A program made the translations under genes and the position numbers. 33,752 nt of DNA from Saprospiraceae bacterium. Its GTDB lineage: Bacteria; Bacteroidota; Bacteroidia; Chitinophagales; Saprospiraceae. How positions within the stretch are numbered: position 1 is the first letter of the stretch; every line of letters begins with the position of its first letter. Shown piece after piece: positions 1 through 7,658 of this stretch. Location of the stretch: contig JAHDBH010000009.1 of the NCBI GenBank assembly GCA_020630495.1, positions 24,870 through 58,621 of the forward strand. Direction: 5' to 3'. Below the pieces are notes generated by a model. That model searched no databases, was not told the DNA's origin, and saw only the letters and a program-made list of their open reading frames with translations.

Positions 1-270
1 ATGAAAAAAGTTAACAACTGGCGCGAGCTACCCGTATGGCTGAAATACGTGATCCCTGCTATAGCTGGCGCTTTTCTGACAGCAGGAATCATACAAGATA
101 ATGATGTTCTTAGATCAATCAGTATAGTTATGCTGATGTCTATGGGTGTCATCAGCCTTCTTTTTTACACTCATGAAACACGCAAAAAAACCATGCAAAA
201 GGTTTTGATCATTTGCTTGTCAGGTGCACTCATTACTTCTCTCAGCATCATATACTTCCTGCTCCGATAA
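1..270 (+). CDS. Small three-helix membrane protein, unknown function
   Basis: This 89-residue protein is mostly membrane. Three hydrophobic segments are visible at about residues 14-32, 38-56 and 67-88, joined by short charged loops; the loop near residues 58-65 is basic (HETRKKTM). No catalytic motif is visible and I do not recognise the family. The ATG is the first base of the window, so an upstream in-frame start or a partner gene just outside cannot be excluded. The gene is followed about 60 nt later by a strong intrinsic terminator, so it is the last gene of its transcript. It is more AT-rich than the amidohydrolase genes downstream. Confidence 0.6.
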   Translation: MKKVNNWRELPVWLKYVIPAIAGAFLTAGIIQDNDVLRSISIVMLMSMGVISLLFYTHETRKKTMQKVLIICLSGALITSLSIIYFLLR

Positions 271-310
271 CTATCGAGACCAGTTGAGGACTACTGTATC
301 GTGCAGCACT

Positions 311-325
311 ACTTAGCGCCTAAGT
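311..325 (+). other. Short inverted repeat ahead of the terminator
   Basis: ACTTAG and CTAAGT face each other across a CGC loop, a perfect 6-bp stem. It lies between the stop codon of the small membrane protein and the terminator at 333-363. It may only stabilise the 3' end of that transcript. Confidence 0.35.
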
Positions 326-332
326 TATGTTG

Positions 333-363
333 CCCCACATCCTCTCGGGATGTGGGGTTTTTT
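333..363 (+). terminator. Strong rho-independent terminator
   Basis: A perfect 10-bp GC-rich stem (CCCCACATCC at 333-342 paired with GGATGTGGGG at 348-357) has a 5-nt loop and is followed directly by six T residues at 358-363. It ends the forward transcript containing the small membrane protein gene. Confidence 0.92.
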
Positions 364-491
364 ATTGCGTCGAGGCATATGTCTTCCTGACTGAAGATCT
401 TAACTTGCGGCTAGATAGACGCTCAATCAATCATTGGGCTATGGGGCATGTGGTTATCTACAATGGCATATGAACTATGTAGGTGTACACC

Positions 492-1481
492 TTAGGGCCT
501 ACGGATTATAACGTATCTAGCATTTCTGTTGTCGCCTTGCTTTTTCCACGCTCCTATTTCTACTCCCTTCCTCATATCTCGCGAAGCCGTAGCAGATGAA
601 ATATCCTTAAACATATCTAAATAATCTCTACGAGCAAAATTGTCTGTGAGATGATGCTCTGTAAAGTAGTTGATCCGCTCTACATCACTCACTATGACGC
701 GCTGAGAAGGCACTAATTTCTGTAAACTGAGTTCTATACGCTCTAGCATGTACTTCACAAAAGCTGTGCAATGTCCTGCTTTATCAGACTGTGATAGTGC
801 ATTATAATAATACTGCTGCTCTATCTTGATCTCATGCTCGATAGGTAAATACTCAAATATGGGATTTTCCTGCATCAGCACTACTGTCTGCCAGAGACGA
901 CCCATGCGTCCATTACCATCCATAAAAGGATGTATAAACTCCATCTCGTAGTGAAATACGCAACTCTTAATGAGCAGATTGTCCTCTGCGGTTTTAAGAT
1001 AGTCAAACAACTGCTTCATCAGATTTTCGACATTCCATGCAGGTGGGGCAAGGTGAGTATTCTGTTCGCCTTGGAAGACGCCAACACTCTGCGTACGAAA
1101 AGTGCCAGCTGACTCAACCAGACCCTGCATTAATATCTTGTGGGCTGATAAATAGGAACTCATGCTGTCATAAGTTAACTTCTGCAGATGATCATATACA
1201 GAAATAGCATTTTTGACTTCTCGTATGTCACGCTCCGTACCGAGAACCCTCTTATCATTAATGATATCGGACACTTGTAGTTCCGTAAGCGGATTCCCCT
1301 CTATCCATAGCGAAGATTGAATAGACAGGATACGATTGGATCTGCCTAGGGTAGCACTAGGCTTACGCAGATGGACAGCATTTATCTTGCCTAGCAACTT
1401 CCCTATGCTGGTGGCTAGACTGATGATCTTGGGTGTGCCGACGTAGTATGTGGAACTCATGATGCTATCATATGATAGCAT
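492..1481 (-). CDS. Fic family protein (putative AMP transferase) with N-terminal inhibitory motif
   Basis: Fic enzymes transfer AMP, or another phosphate-containing group, from a nucleotide onto target proteins. The catalytic loop is complete at residues 184-195, HPFMDGNGRMGR, with catalytic His184 and the anion-binding GNGR. An S-x-x-x-E-G/N inhibitory motif is present upstream (Ser57 to Glu61, SLWIEGN). This places it with Fic proteins that carry their own inhibitory helix in the same chain (class II), so no separate antitoxin is needed. The region around residues 50-100 resembles the Fic_N domain. The last ~60 residues look like a winged helix (FARRDYLDMF, then a recognition-like helix with SRDMRKG), which would suit DNA binding. 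The chosen ATG at 1481 sits inside a perfect palindrome. A second in-frame ATG eight codons in, at 1460, would put the palindrome just upstream of the coding region. The target protein is unknown. Confidence 0.9.
   Translation of the reverse strand: MLSYDSIMSSTYYVGTPKIISLATSIGKLLGKINAVHLRKPSATLGRSNRILSIQSSLWIEGNPLTELQVSDIINDKRVLGTERDIREVKNAISVYDHLQKLTYDSMSSYLSAHKILMQGLVESAGTFRTQSVGVFQGEQNTHLAPPAWNVENLMKQLFDYLKTAEDNLLIKSCVFHYEMEFIHPFMDGNGRMGRLWQTVVLMQENPIFEYLPIEHEIKIEQQYYYNALSQSDKAGHCTAFVKYMLERIELSLQKLVPSQRVIVSDVERINYFTEHHLTDNFARRDYLDMFKDISSATASRDMRKGVEIGAWKKQGDNRNARYVIIRRP
1462..1481. promoter_or_regulatory. Perfect 20-bp palindrome at the fic start
   Basis: The arm ATGCTATCAT (1462-1471) is followed with no spacer by its exact reverse complement ATGATAGCAT (1472-1481). 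The outer end is the first ATG of fic and the inner end lies 1 bp before the second in-frame ATG. A symmetric site at this place would suit a dimeric regulator, possibly the winged-helix tail of Fic itself. That binding is inference. Confidence 0.5.
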
Positions 1482-1802
1482 AAAGAGAAAGCCTATAGGA
1501 CGTGTTACAATCTATGAGTGCCTACTCCATGTGTGGGTCTTTCCATTAGACTAGAAATCATCATTTGGCAAAAAATTAGGTCCTTGACGATAATCCAGCA
1601 GATCGTACTCGAGCTTCACCTTGCCATAGGCACCTCTGGACTTACATTTATGGGCAGTCATACTATCTTGCGCGACCAGAAGCTAAGAGAGCCTGACTTC
1701 ACTTCATGAGGGTGCAATTGACATAGTCGATCTCATACGGTCTAGTTCGTGCTTCACCACTGCAATAATCCCTACATTTAGCCCCCAAGAAATACACCTG
1801 CT
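1482..1802. other. Gene-poor intergenic stretch between fic and the amidohydrolase operon
   Basis: Both flanking genes read away from this 321-bp region, so it should hold their promoters. A reverse-strand ORF of 36 codons (1551-1661, beginning MTAHKCKSRG and ending NFLPNDDF) is the only coding candidate. I do not recognise it and give it low weight. A forward ORF of 63 codons at 1518-1709 has no recognisable composition. No repeat, tRNA or clear terminator was seen. Confidence 0.5.
1773..1780 (+). promoter_or_regulatory. Candidate -7 element for the amidohydrolase operon
   Basis: TACATTTA matches the Bacteroidota -7 consensus TAnnTTTG at seven of eight positions and lies 22 bp before the ATG at 1803, leaving a short leader. 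No convincing -33 TTG was found at the usual spacing. Confidence 0.3.
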
Positions 1803-3452
1803 ATGAAGCAACTCCTATATCTCTCTATCTGTCTCTGCAGCTTGCTATCACTGCAGGCACAAGATCGCTGGGACAGTGCCATCCCGCTCAGTGATGAGTA
1901 TGTCATCACTGGTGCCACCGTATACGTCACGCCCACAGATGTGCGGCAGGATGTGAATCTGTGGATCGCCGATGGTAAAGTCAAGCAAATCGGCAACTTC
2001 ACTATCCCGCTCGCTGCGGAGGTCATAGAAGCAGATAGCATGTATGTCTATCCTGGATTCATCCTGGGAGCGTCCCATGCGGCCATCCCTATGCCCAAGG
2101 ACGATAAGCCCGATCGGCCTAGCCGGCCCGGCACACCTACAGACGCTCAAGCCGGCATCACACCTGAGATCTCAGCAGCTGATCAGCTTTCCGCTAAGAG
2201 CAGCGATATAGAAGGTCTGCGCAAGCAGGGATTTACAGTGGCCCACACGGTACCTCACGGCAAGTCATTTCCGGGACAGGGAGCGGTGATCCTGCTAGGA
2301 TCCAATCCTGAAGGCAAGGACGAGCTGCCCATCGCCGCTCAGGTCCTCAGAGAAAAGCACTCGCTCTACAGCACGCTCCAAGGCAGCGGCCGTATGTATC
2401 CGTCTACCGTCATCGGTGTGATGGCCAAGTGGCGCGATCTCTATCGCGGAGCCGAGCTTGCTCACGAGCACGAAAAACTTTACGCTAGCGACAAGTCCGT
2501 AGACCGACCTAGCTATGCACCGAGCTTTACGGCACTTTACCCTGTGATCAATGGTACGCAGGATGTCTACTTTGCTACGGGTGACGCACTGGCGGCACGG
2601 CGTGTGGCCAAGCTGCAGGAGGAGCTCGGGTTTCCCCTGGTGATGACGGATGTGACAGAGTCATGGGACATCATGGGTCTGCTAGACCAGCCATTTCTAC
2701 TCAGTCTCGATCTACCCAAGGAGCCTGCCGAAAAGAAGGACAAAGAGCTCACAGAAGAGATGAAAATGCATCATGAGCGCCAGATGAAAAGCTACGCGAT
2801 GTATCTCAATCAGGCAGATACGCTTGCCCATGCTGGTAAGTCCTATGGTTTTTCGCAGGGAGAGGCCAAGGTCGCAGATCTCATGAAAAATATCAGAAAG
2901 ATGGTCTCCGCAGGCCTCAGCGAAGCCGAAGCGCTGACCGCTCTTACCTCAGCACCAGCTCAGATGCTGGACGTAGCGGACGTCACGGGAAGCCTGCGCA
3001 CAGGCATGATGGCCAATCTGCTGATCAGCGATCAGCCAGTATTTGCCGAGAAGTCCAAGGTGCGATATGTATTTGTAGAGGGTACCATGTATGAGTACAA
3101 CAAGGCTAAGAAAAACGATGCCAAAGTCGAGGGCGATGTGTCCTCTGTGGTGGGATCATGGAACTACACAGCAGAGGTACCTGGCGAATCGATAACTGGC
3201 GTACTCACCATCGTGGACAATGATGGAACACTCAGTGGTACTATGGTATCTGACCAGGACGGCGAGACCACAGAGCTAGAAAGCGTAGGACTAGAAGATG
3301 ATGAACTCACCATCGGCTTTACGATGGAGCAAGAGGGATTTGCTATGCCCATGTCGATCACCGTCACGATTGATGGCGACGTATTTACTGGCACGGTAGC
3401 GGCGGGTCAATTTGGAGAATTTCCCTTTTCGGGACAGAAAAAACCAGAATAA
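1803..3452 (+). CDS. Exported amidohydrolase-fold protein lacking key metal ligands
   Basis: A signal peptide (MKQLLYLSICLCSLLSLQAQ) targets this 549-residue protein to the periplasm or beyond. The front is typical of imidazolonepropionase-like amidohydrolases: VITGATVYVTP, then a GKV..IG strand, then YPGFI. Active members have D-x-H-x-H after the PGxI motif; here the segment is PGFILGASH, so the Asp and the first His are lost and only His92 remains. The region that should carry the later metal ligands reads PVINGTQDVYFATGD, without the usual His. The C-terminal amidohydrolase strand region (SLRTGMMANLLISDQP) is kept. A further ~100 residues (about 450-549) form an all-beta tail with repeated T-x-S-G-T patterns. 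It is probably a non-catalytic partner of the next gene product. The stop codon overlaps the next ATG by 1 nt. Confidence 0.82.
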   Translation: MKQLLYLSICLCSLLSLQAQDRWDSAIPLSDEYVITGATVYVTPTDVRQDVNLWIADGKVKQIGNFTIPLAAEVIEADSMYVYPGFILGASHAAIPMPKDDKPDRPSRPGTPTDAQAGITPEISAADQLSAKSSDIEGLRKQGFTVAHTVPHGKSFPGQGAVILLGSNPEGKDELPIAAQVLREKHSLYSTLQGSGRMYPSTVIGVMAKWRDLYRGAELAHEHEKLYASDKSVDRPSYAPSFTALYPVINGTQDVYFATGDALAARRVAKLQEELGFPLVMTDVTESWDIMGLLDQPFLLSLDLPKEPAEKKDKELTEEMKMHHERQMKSYAMYLNQADTLAHAGKSYGFSQGEAKVADLMKNIRKMVSAGLSEAEALTALTSAPAQMLDVADVTGSLRTGMMANLLISDQPVFAEKSKVRYVFVEGTMYEYNKAKKNDAKVEGDVSSVVGSWNYTAEVPGESITGVLTIVDNDGTLSGTMVSDQDGETTELESVGLEDDELTIGFTMEQEGFAMPMSITVTIDGDVFTGTVAAGQFGEFPFSGQKKPE

Positions 3453-4837
3453 TGAAGAATATACTATACACGCTGGTGCTCACTGTGGCACTGGCACATT
3501 TGGGCGAAAGCCCCCTCCATGCACAGCTCTACGAGGATAATCTGCTCATCACAGGGGCCACGGTCATCACCATGACAGACGAGGTACTCGAGGATACGGA
3601 CGTGCTCATCCGCGATGGTAAGATTTCCAAGATCGGGAAGGGTATCAAGGTGCCTTCCGGCAAAATGCGTGTCATAGATGCCTCGGGAAAATATGTGATG
3701 CCAGGGATCATAGATGCGCACAGTCACCTGGGAATCGATGCGGTCAATGAAGCGACTAATCCTGTGACGGCCGAGGTCTATACTGGTGATGCAATCAATC
3801 CCTACGAGGTGGGGCTCTATCATGCTCTGGCGGGTGGTGTCACTACCTCTCACGCTATGCACGGCTCGGCTAATGCGATCGGTGGACAGTGCGAGACGAT
3901 CAAGCACAGGTACGGCGAGGTGGATCCTGAGCGCTACCGTATGGAGGGTGCGATACGGACGATCAAGTTTGCCCTGGGAGAAAATCCTATGCGCGTACAT
4001 GGTATGGGCAGTCGTATTCAGCCAGCCACGCGTATGGGTATGGAGCAGGTATTCAGGGAGAGTTTTGCAGCGGGAAGGGCCTATGCGGCCAAATGGAAGG
4101 CTTACAATAATCAGAAGGTCAAGACGGGTCCAGCGCCTGCCTATGATCTGCGTCTCCAGACGCTGGCAGATATCCTGAGCGGCGAGGTGATGATCCATTG
4201 CCACAGTTATAGAGCGGACGAGATCCTCATGCTGATGGATGTCTGTAAGGACTACGGGATCGAGAAAATCTGCTTTCAGCACGTGAATGAAGGCTTTAAA
4301 GTAGCACCCGAGCTGGCGGAATTTGGCGCTTACGCGAGTGTATTCTCTGACTGGTGGGCCTACAAATTTGAAGTGTACTATAGCACGGCTTACAATGCTG
4401 CGATCCTTGCTCAGAATGGTGTGGTCACATCTATTAACTCTGACAGCCGCGAGCTCATCCGCCACCTCTATCATGAAGCGGCCAAGACGCAGAAGTACGG
4501 CGGCCTCACTGATCAGCAGGCGCTAGAGATGATCACCATCAATCCTGCCATTCAGCTAGGGATAGATGATCGCGTGGGCACTCTTGAAGTGGGAAAAGAC
4601 GGCGATGTCGCTATCTTTTCGGCACATCCGCTGAGCATCTATGCCATCCCCGAGTATACGGTAGTGGAGGGGCGCGTGGTGTTTGACAGAGCCGCAGATC
4701 CCGCTGACATGCGCCTCCGGATCAATCCTGAGACCAGCTTCGAGGATGGCTACCGAGAGCATGAGCACAGCGATCACCGCTGCATGCAGGGCGTAGAAGA
4801 GCTAGGCCTATTCTTATTCACTGATCACAAGCACTAG
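3452..4837 (+). CDS. Exported metal-dependent amidohydrolase (imidazolonepropionase-like), catalytically complete
   Basis: This 461-residue protein has a signal peptide ending near PLHAQ and a full amidohydrolase layout. VITMTD and IRDGKI strands lead into VMPGIIDAHSH with metal ligands His90 and His92. Further ligand candidates are His249/His251 (MIHCHSYRADE), His277 (CFQHVNEG) and Asp331 (NSDSRE). The end motif GTLEVGKDGDVAIFSAHP is typical of the family. The substrate is unknown; related exported enzymes act on cyclic amides or dipeptides. The last 29 residues are unusually rich in His (HEHSDH and the terminal DHKH). It is the only one of three adjacent paralogues with a complete metal site. 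It overlaps the upstream gene by 1 nt and is followed after 3 nt by the third paralogue. Confidence 0.9.
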   Translation: MKNILYTLVLTVALAHLGESPLHAQLYEDNLLITGATVITMTDEVLEDTDVLIRDGKISKIGKGIKVPSGKMRVIDASGKYVMPGIIDAHSHLGIDAVNEATNPVTAEVYTGDAINPYEVGLYHALAGGVTTSHAMHGSANAIGGQCETIKHRYGEVDPERYRMEGAIRTIKFALGENPMRVHGMGSRIQPATRMGMEQVFRESFAAGRAYAAKWKAYNNQKVKTGPAPAYDLRLQTLADILSGEVMIHCHSYRADEILMLMDVCKDYGIEKICFQHVNEGFKVAPELAEFGAYASVFSDWWAYKFEVYYSTAYNAAILAQNGVVTSINSDSRELIRHLYHEAAKTQKYGGLTDQQALEMITINPAIQLGIDDRVGTLEVGKDGDVAIFSAHPLSIYAIPEYTVVEGRVVFDRAADPADMRLRINPETSFEDGYREHEHSDHRCMQGVEELGLFLFTDHKH

Positions 4838-4840
4838 ACC

Positions 4841-6130
4841 ATGTACAGATATATATTATTACTTGTAGCTGCGCTGAGTATAGGACATCTCTCCGCGCAG
4901 GAAGCTAAGGCTACGCCTGGTGCATTTGCGCTGGTGGATGTCGACATACATACGATCACCAGTGGTGTCATAAAAGGCGGTACACTCATCATCCGTGATG
5001 GTAAGATAGCTGCCATCCATGAGGATCGTCAGACGCCCTCAGACTGTCAAGTCGTAGAGTGCGCAGGGCACTCAGTCTACCCTGGCATGATCGACAGCGG
5101 CACGGGACTGGGCATGAAAGAGGTAGGATCCGTGGCACTCACCGTAGACAGAAACGAAATTGGAAATTTCACGCCGCACATGCGGGCACTCACGGCTGTC
5201 AATCCCAACTCGGTACTCATACCCGTCAATCGTGTATCTGGCGTGACATCTGTACTGGTGGTACCTACAGGTGGCGCCTATCCAGGTACGGCATCGCTCA
5301 TACATCTACATGGCTACACACCTGATCAGATGGCCGCAGGCTATGATGCGGTGGTGATGAATTTTCCACGGACGGGGAAGTTTGGCTCATGGGATCGCAG
5401 AAAAGAAGACAAGATCAAAAGCGACGATGAGAAAAAGCTCAAAGAATTTGACGAGACCTGGAAGCGTGCTAGACAATATGCCAAGCTCGACAGCGCAGGC
5501 CAGCGCGATCAGCTAGCATATAATCCCGAGATGGATGCCCTTCTCCGCGTGATCAAAGGCGAGACCGCACTGCTCATCGAGGTAGATCGCGAAAAAGAAA
5601 TCATCAAAGCCCTAGAGTGGCTCGAGACTGCTCGCATACCCAATGCCGTACTGAGCGGTGTCGCCGAAGGCTGGCGCGTAGCAGATAAGATCCATGCGGC
5701 GGGTGTTCCCGTCATAGTAGGTCCTGTGCTCAGTAATACCTACCGCGACTACGATCGCTATGATGCCCCCTATGCTAATGCGGGTAAGCTCGCACAAGCT
5801 GGTGTGCTCGTGGCTATCAAGACACAAGAAGAAGAAAATGTACGTAATCTTCCTTACCACGCGGGATTTGCTGCGGCGTACGGCATGGGAAAGGAGGAAG
5901 CCATGAAGGCCGTGACAATTAATCCTGCCAAGATTTTTGGACTGGACGATCAGATTGGTAGTATAGAAGTCGGAAAATTAGCTAATCTATATGTCACAGA
6001 CGGCGACCCCATGGAGACTGCTACACAGGTCAAGTATCTCTGGATCCGCGGCTGGCAAGTACCGATCGATAGTCGGCAGATAAGGCTCTATGATGAGTTT
6101 CTGGAGAGAAGTCCTGGATTGAAGAAGTAG
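4841..6130 (+). CDS. Exported amidohydrolase-fold protein without metal site
   Basis: This is the third paralogue of the cluster, 429 residues, with signal peptide MYRYILLLVAALSIGHLSAQ. The fold markers remain: LVDVDIHTIT, IIRDGKIAAI, VYPGMID, and near the C-terminus TINPAKIFGLDDQIGSIEVGKLANLYVTDGDP. The His-x-His of the active family is replaced by Gly87-x-Gly89 (DSGTGLG), and the middle region where the next ligand is expected reads TALLIEVDRE with no His. A hydrolytic role is therefore unlikely, and a structural or substrate-binding subunit is more plausible. The gene starts 3 nt after the stop of the active paralogue, so co-translation and a shared complex are likely. No terminator is obvious downstream. 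Confidence 0.82.
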   Translation: MYRYILLLVAALSIGHLSAQEAKATPGAFALVDVDIHTITSGVIKGGTLIIRDGKIAAIHEDRQTPSDCQVVECAGHSVYPGMIDSGTGLGMKEVGSVALTVDRNEIGNFTPHMRALTAVNPNSVLIPVNRVSGVTSVLVVPTGGAYPGTASLIHLHGYTPDQMAAGYDAVVMNFPRTGKFGSWDRRKEDKIKSDDEKKLKEFDETWKRARQYAKLDSAGQRDQLAYNPEMDALLRVIKGETALLIEVDREKEIIKALEWLETARIPNAVLSGVAEGWRVADKIHAAGVPVIVGPVLSNTYRDYDRYDAPYANAGKLAQAGVLVAIKTQEEENVRNLPYHAGFAAAYGMGKEEAMKAVTINPAKIFGLDDQIGSIEVGKLANLYVTDGDPMETATQVKYLWIRGWQVPIDSRQIRLYDEFLERSPGLKK

Positions 6131-6458
6131 GGGTGGTTATCGCCTATGGACATGTCCTTGACACTCCACTTGTTGAGTATGGGCATACAAGATTGTGCAT
6201 AGGGAATTGGGCGGATCTCGTAGAGCTTTTTGATTCTGCGAGACATAAGGAGCTCAGTTTTTTATCGGTCTACAAAGCGGTAATATGTAGTGTGCACTAG
6301 GTGAGAAAAATCCAACTTTTTCTATGAGTCATCACACGAAGTACAATCTCGGGAAGATGCGTAGGTCATTTAACTGGATTGGCCGATAATGTACATGATG
6401 AAGCGAACGAGATAGCACGTATGATACTTATTGATAATCGATTACCAACATATAAAAA
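6131..6458. other. Intergenic region with no confident gene
   Basis: This 328-bp gap holds one open frame from a GTG at 6133 to a TAG at 6300 (55 codons, with NWADLVELFDSARHKE in the middle), which I cannot assign. An AT-only inverted repeat (AGAAAAA/TTTTTCT, 6304-6323) and a perfect 10-bp palindrome TAATCGATTA (6435-6444) lie further on. The palindrome ends 14 bp before the next ATG. No terminator with a GC stem was seen. Confidence 0.4.
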
Positions 6459-7394
6459 ATGAGAAATATTATTCTTTTACTCGCACTGCTCCTATCTGTA
6501 TCACTTACAGCACAGCCCCATGGCACAGATATTACTCTGTCCACATCTACAGGAGATATATACGGTACATTATTGAAGCCGGCTAATGTGGAGAAGCCAC
6601 AGATGGTATTGCTCATCTCTGGATCGGGCCCTACTGACCGCGATGGCAATAATCCCATGATGAGTAATAATAGCTTGCGTATGCTCGCAGAGCAATTACA
6701 TGCTGCTGGCATAGCCAGCGTAAGATTTGACAAGCGTGGAGTAGCTGCCAGTGTCAGTGCAGCGCCAGATGAAATCGATATGAGATTTGATCACTATGTA
6801 GATGATGTGAAAGCATGGATCGATATGCTTGTAGCGGATGGTGCATACTCTTCCCTTACGGTGGCAGGTCATAGTGAAGGTGCGCTCATAGCGACTATTG
6901 CTGCGCAAAAGCCAGAAGTAGATCGCCTGATCTTACTTGCAGGTGCGGGTACACCAGCCGATCAGACCTTACGTATCCAGCTCGCTGGACAGCCTTCCAT
7001 GATTGCGGAACCAGCCAAGCTTCTATTAGATTCACTGGCGGAGGGTCATACAGTACGTAATGTGCCGCCTATGCTGATGAGTATATTTCGTCCTAGCGTG
7101 CAACCTTATATGATCTCTTGGTTTCAGTATGACCCTGCAGCAGAACTCAGCAAAGTCTCTCAGCCTGTGCTGATCGTCCAAGGCAGCACGGATATACAAG
7201 TGAAGAGTGCAGATGCGGACACACTAGCAGCCGCTCTGCCAAGTGCCCAGGTGACTCACATAGAAGGCATGAATCACATTCTTAAACCTGCTCCCGCAGA
7301 TATGACTGCTAATGTCGCTACTTACTCAGATCCAGAGCTGGAGTTGCATGAGGACCTGATGGAGGTGGTGCTTGGTTTTTTGCAAGCAGATTGA
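6459..7394 (+). CDS. Exported serine alpha/beta hydrolase
   Basis: A signal peptide (MRNIILLLALLLSVSLTAQ) is followed by a 290-residue alpha/beta-hydrolase core. The oxyanion region is LLISGSGPTDRDGNN, a signature of a group of bacterial esterase/peptidase-like hydrolases. The nucleophile elbow is GHSEG, the acid is probably the Asp in QGSTDIQV, and the catalytic His lies in EGMNHILKP. All triad residues are present and in order, so the enzyme should be active on esters or small amides in the periplasm. The exact substrate cannot be read from sequence. It stands alone: a 328-bp gap separates it from the amidohydrolases, and it converges on the reverse-strand egtE-like gene across a 264-bp gap in which I see no further gene. 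Confidence 0.87.
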   Translation: MRNIILLLALLLSVSLTAQPHGTDITLSTSTGDIYGTLLKPANVEKPQMVLLISGSGPTDRDGNNPMMSNNSLRMLAEQLHAAGIASVRFDKRGVAASVSAAPDEIDMRFDHYVDDVKAWIDMLVADGAYSSLTVAGHSEGALIATIAAQKPEVDRLILLAGAGTPADQTLRIQLAGQPSMIAEPAKLLLDSLAEGHTVRNVPPMLMSIFRPSVQPYMISWFQYDPAAELSKVSQPVLIVQGSTDIQVKSADADTLAAALPSAQVTHIEGMNHILKPAPADMTANVATYSDPELELHEDLMEVVLGFLQAD

Positions 7395-7658
7395 TGATGG
7401 GCTACATCAGTTGAGTCAATACATAGACGTAGCACTTTATCACATCGGAATATCAGCACCATTCCAAAAAAGTCATTCTGATAAGCTAAAGCACTTCATG
7501 TGCAATCAGGATAATATATCATATTCTGATATTCGCTCAAGAAAAGCTGGCTCGCTAAGGATGGTTTGAGCTACTTATAATTCACTCGATTGCTCGCAGC
7601 ATCTATTACTAGTCAATGGACATGTTGATAGTAATCTTAATCAATTCACCGCGATTTA

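Noticed and set aside
481-492. 12-bp palindrome AGGTGTACACCT at the end of fic
   Set aside because: It is short, lacks a T-run for termination, and has no partner copy in the window; chance is likely.
3464-4474. 336-codon reverse-strand ORF inside the active amidohydrolase gene
   Set aside because: It is fully antisense to a gene with complete family motifs and has no recognisable domain; it results from codon bias of the forward gene.
7372-7569. 65-codon forward ORF over the end of the exported hydrolase
   Set aside because: It starts inside the hydrolase in another frame, has mixed composition and no motif, and no independent signal supports it.
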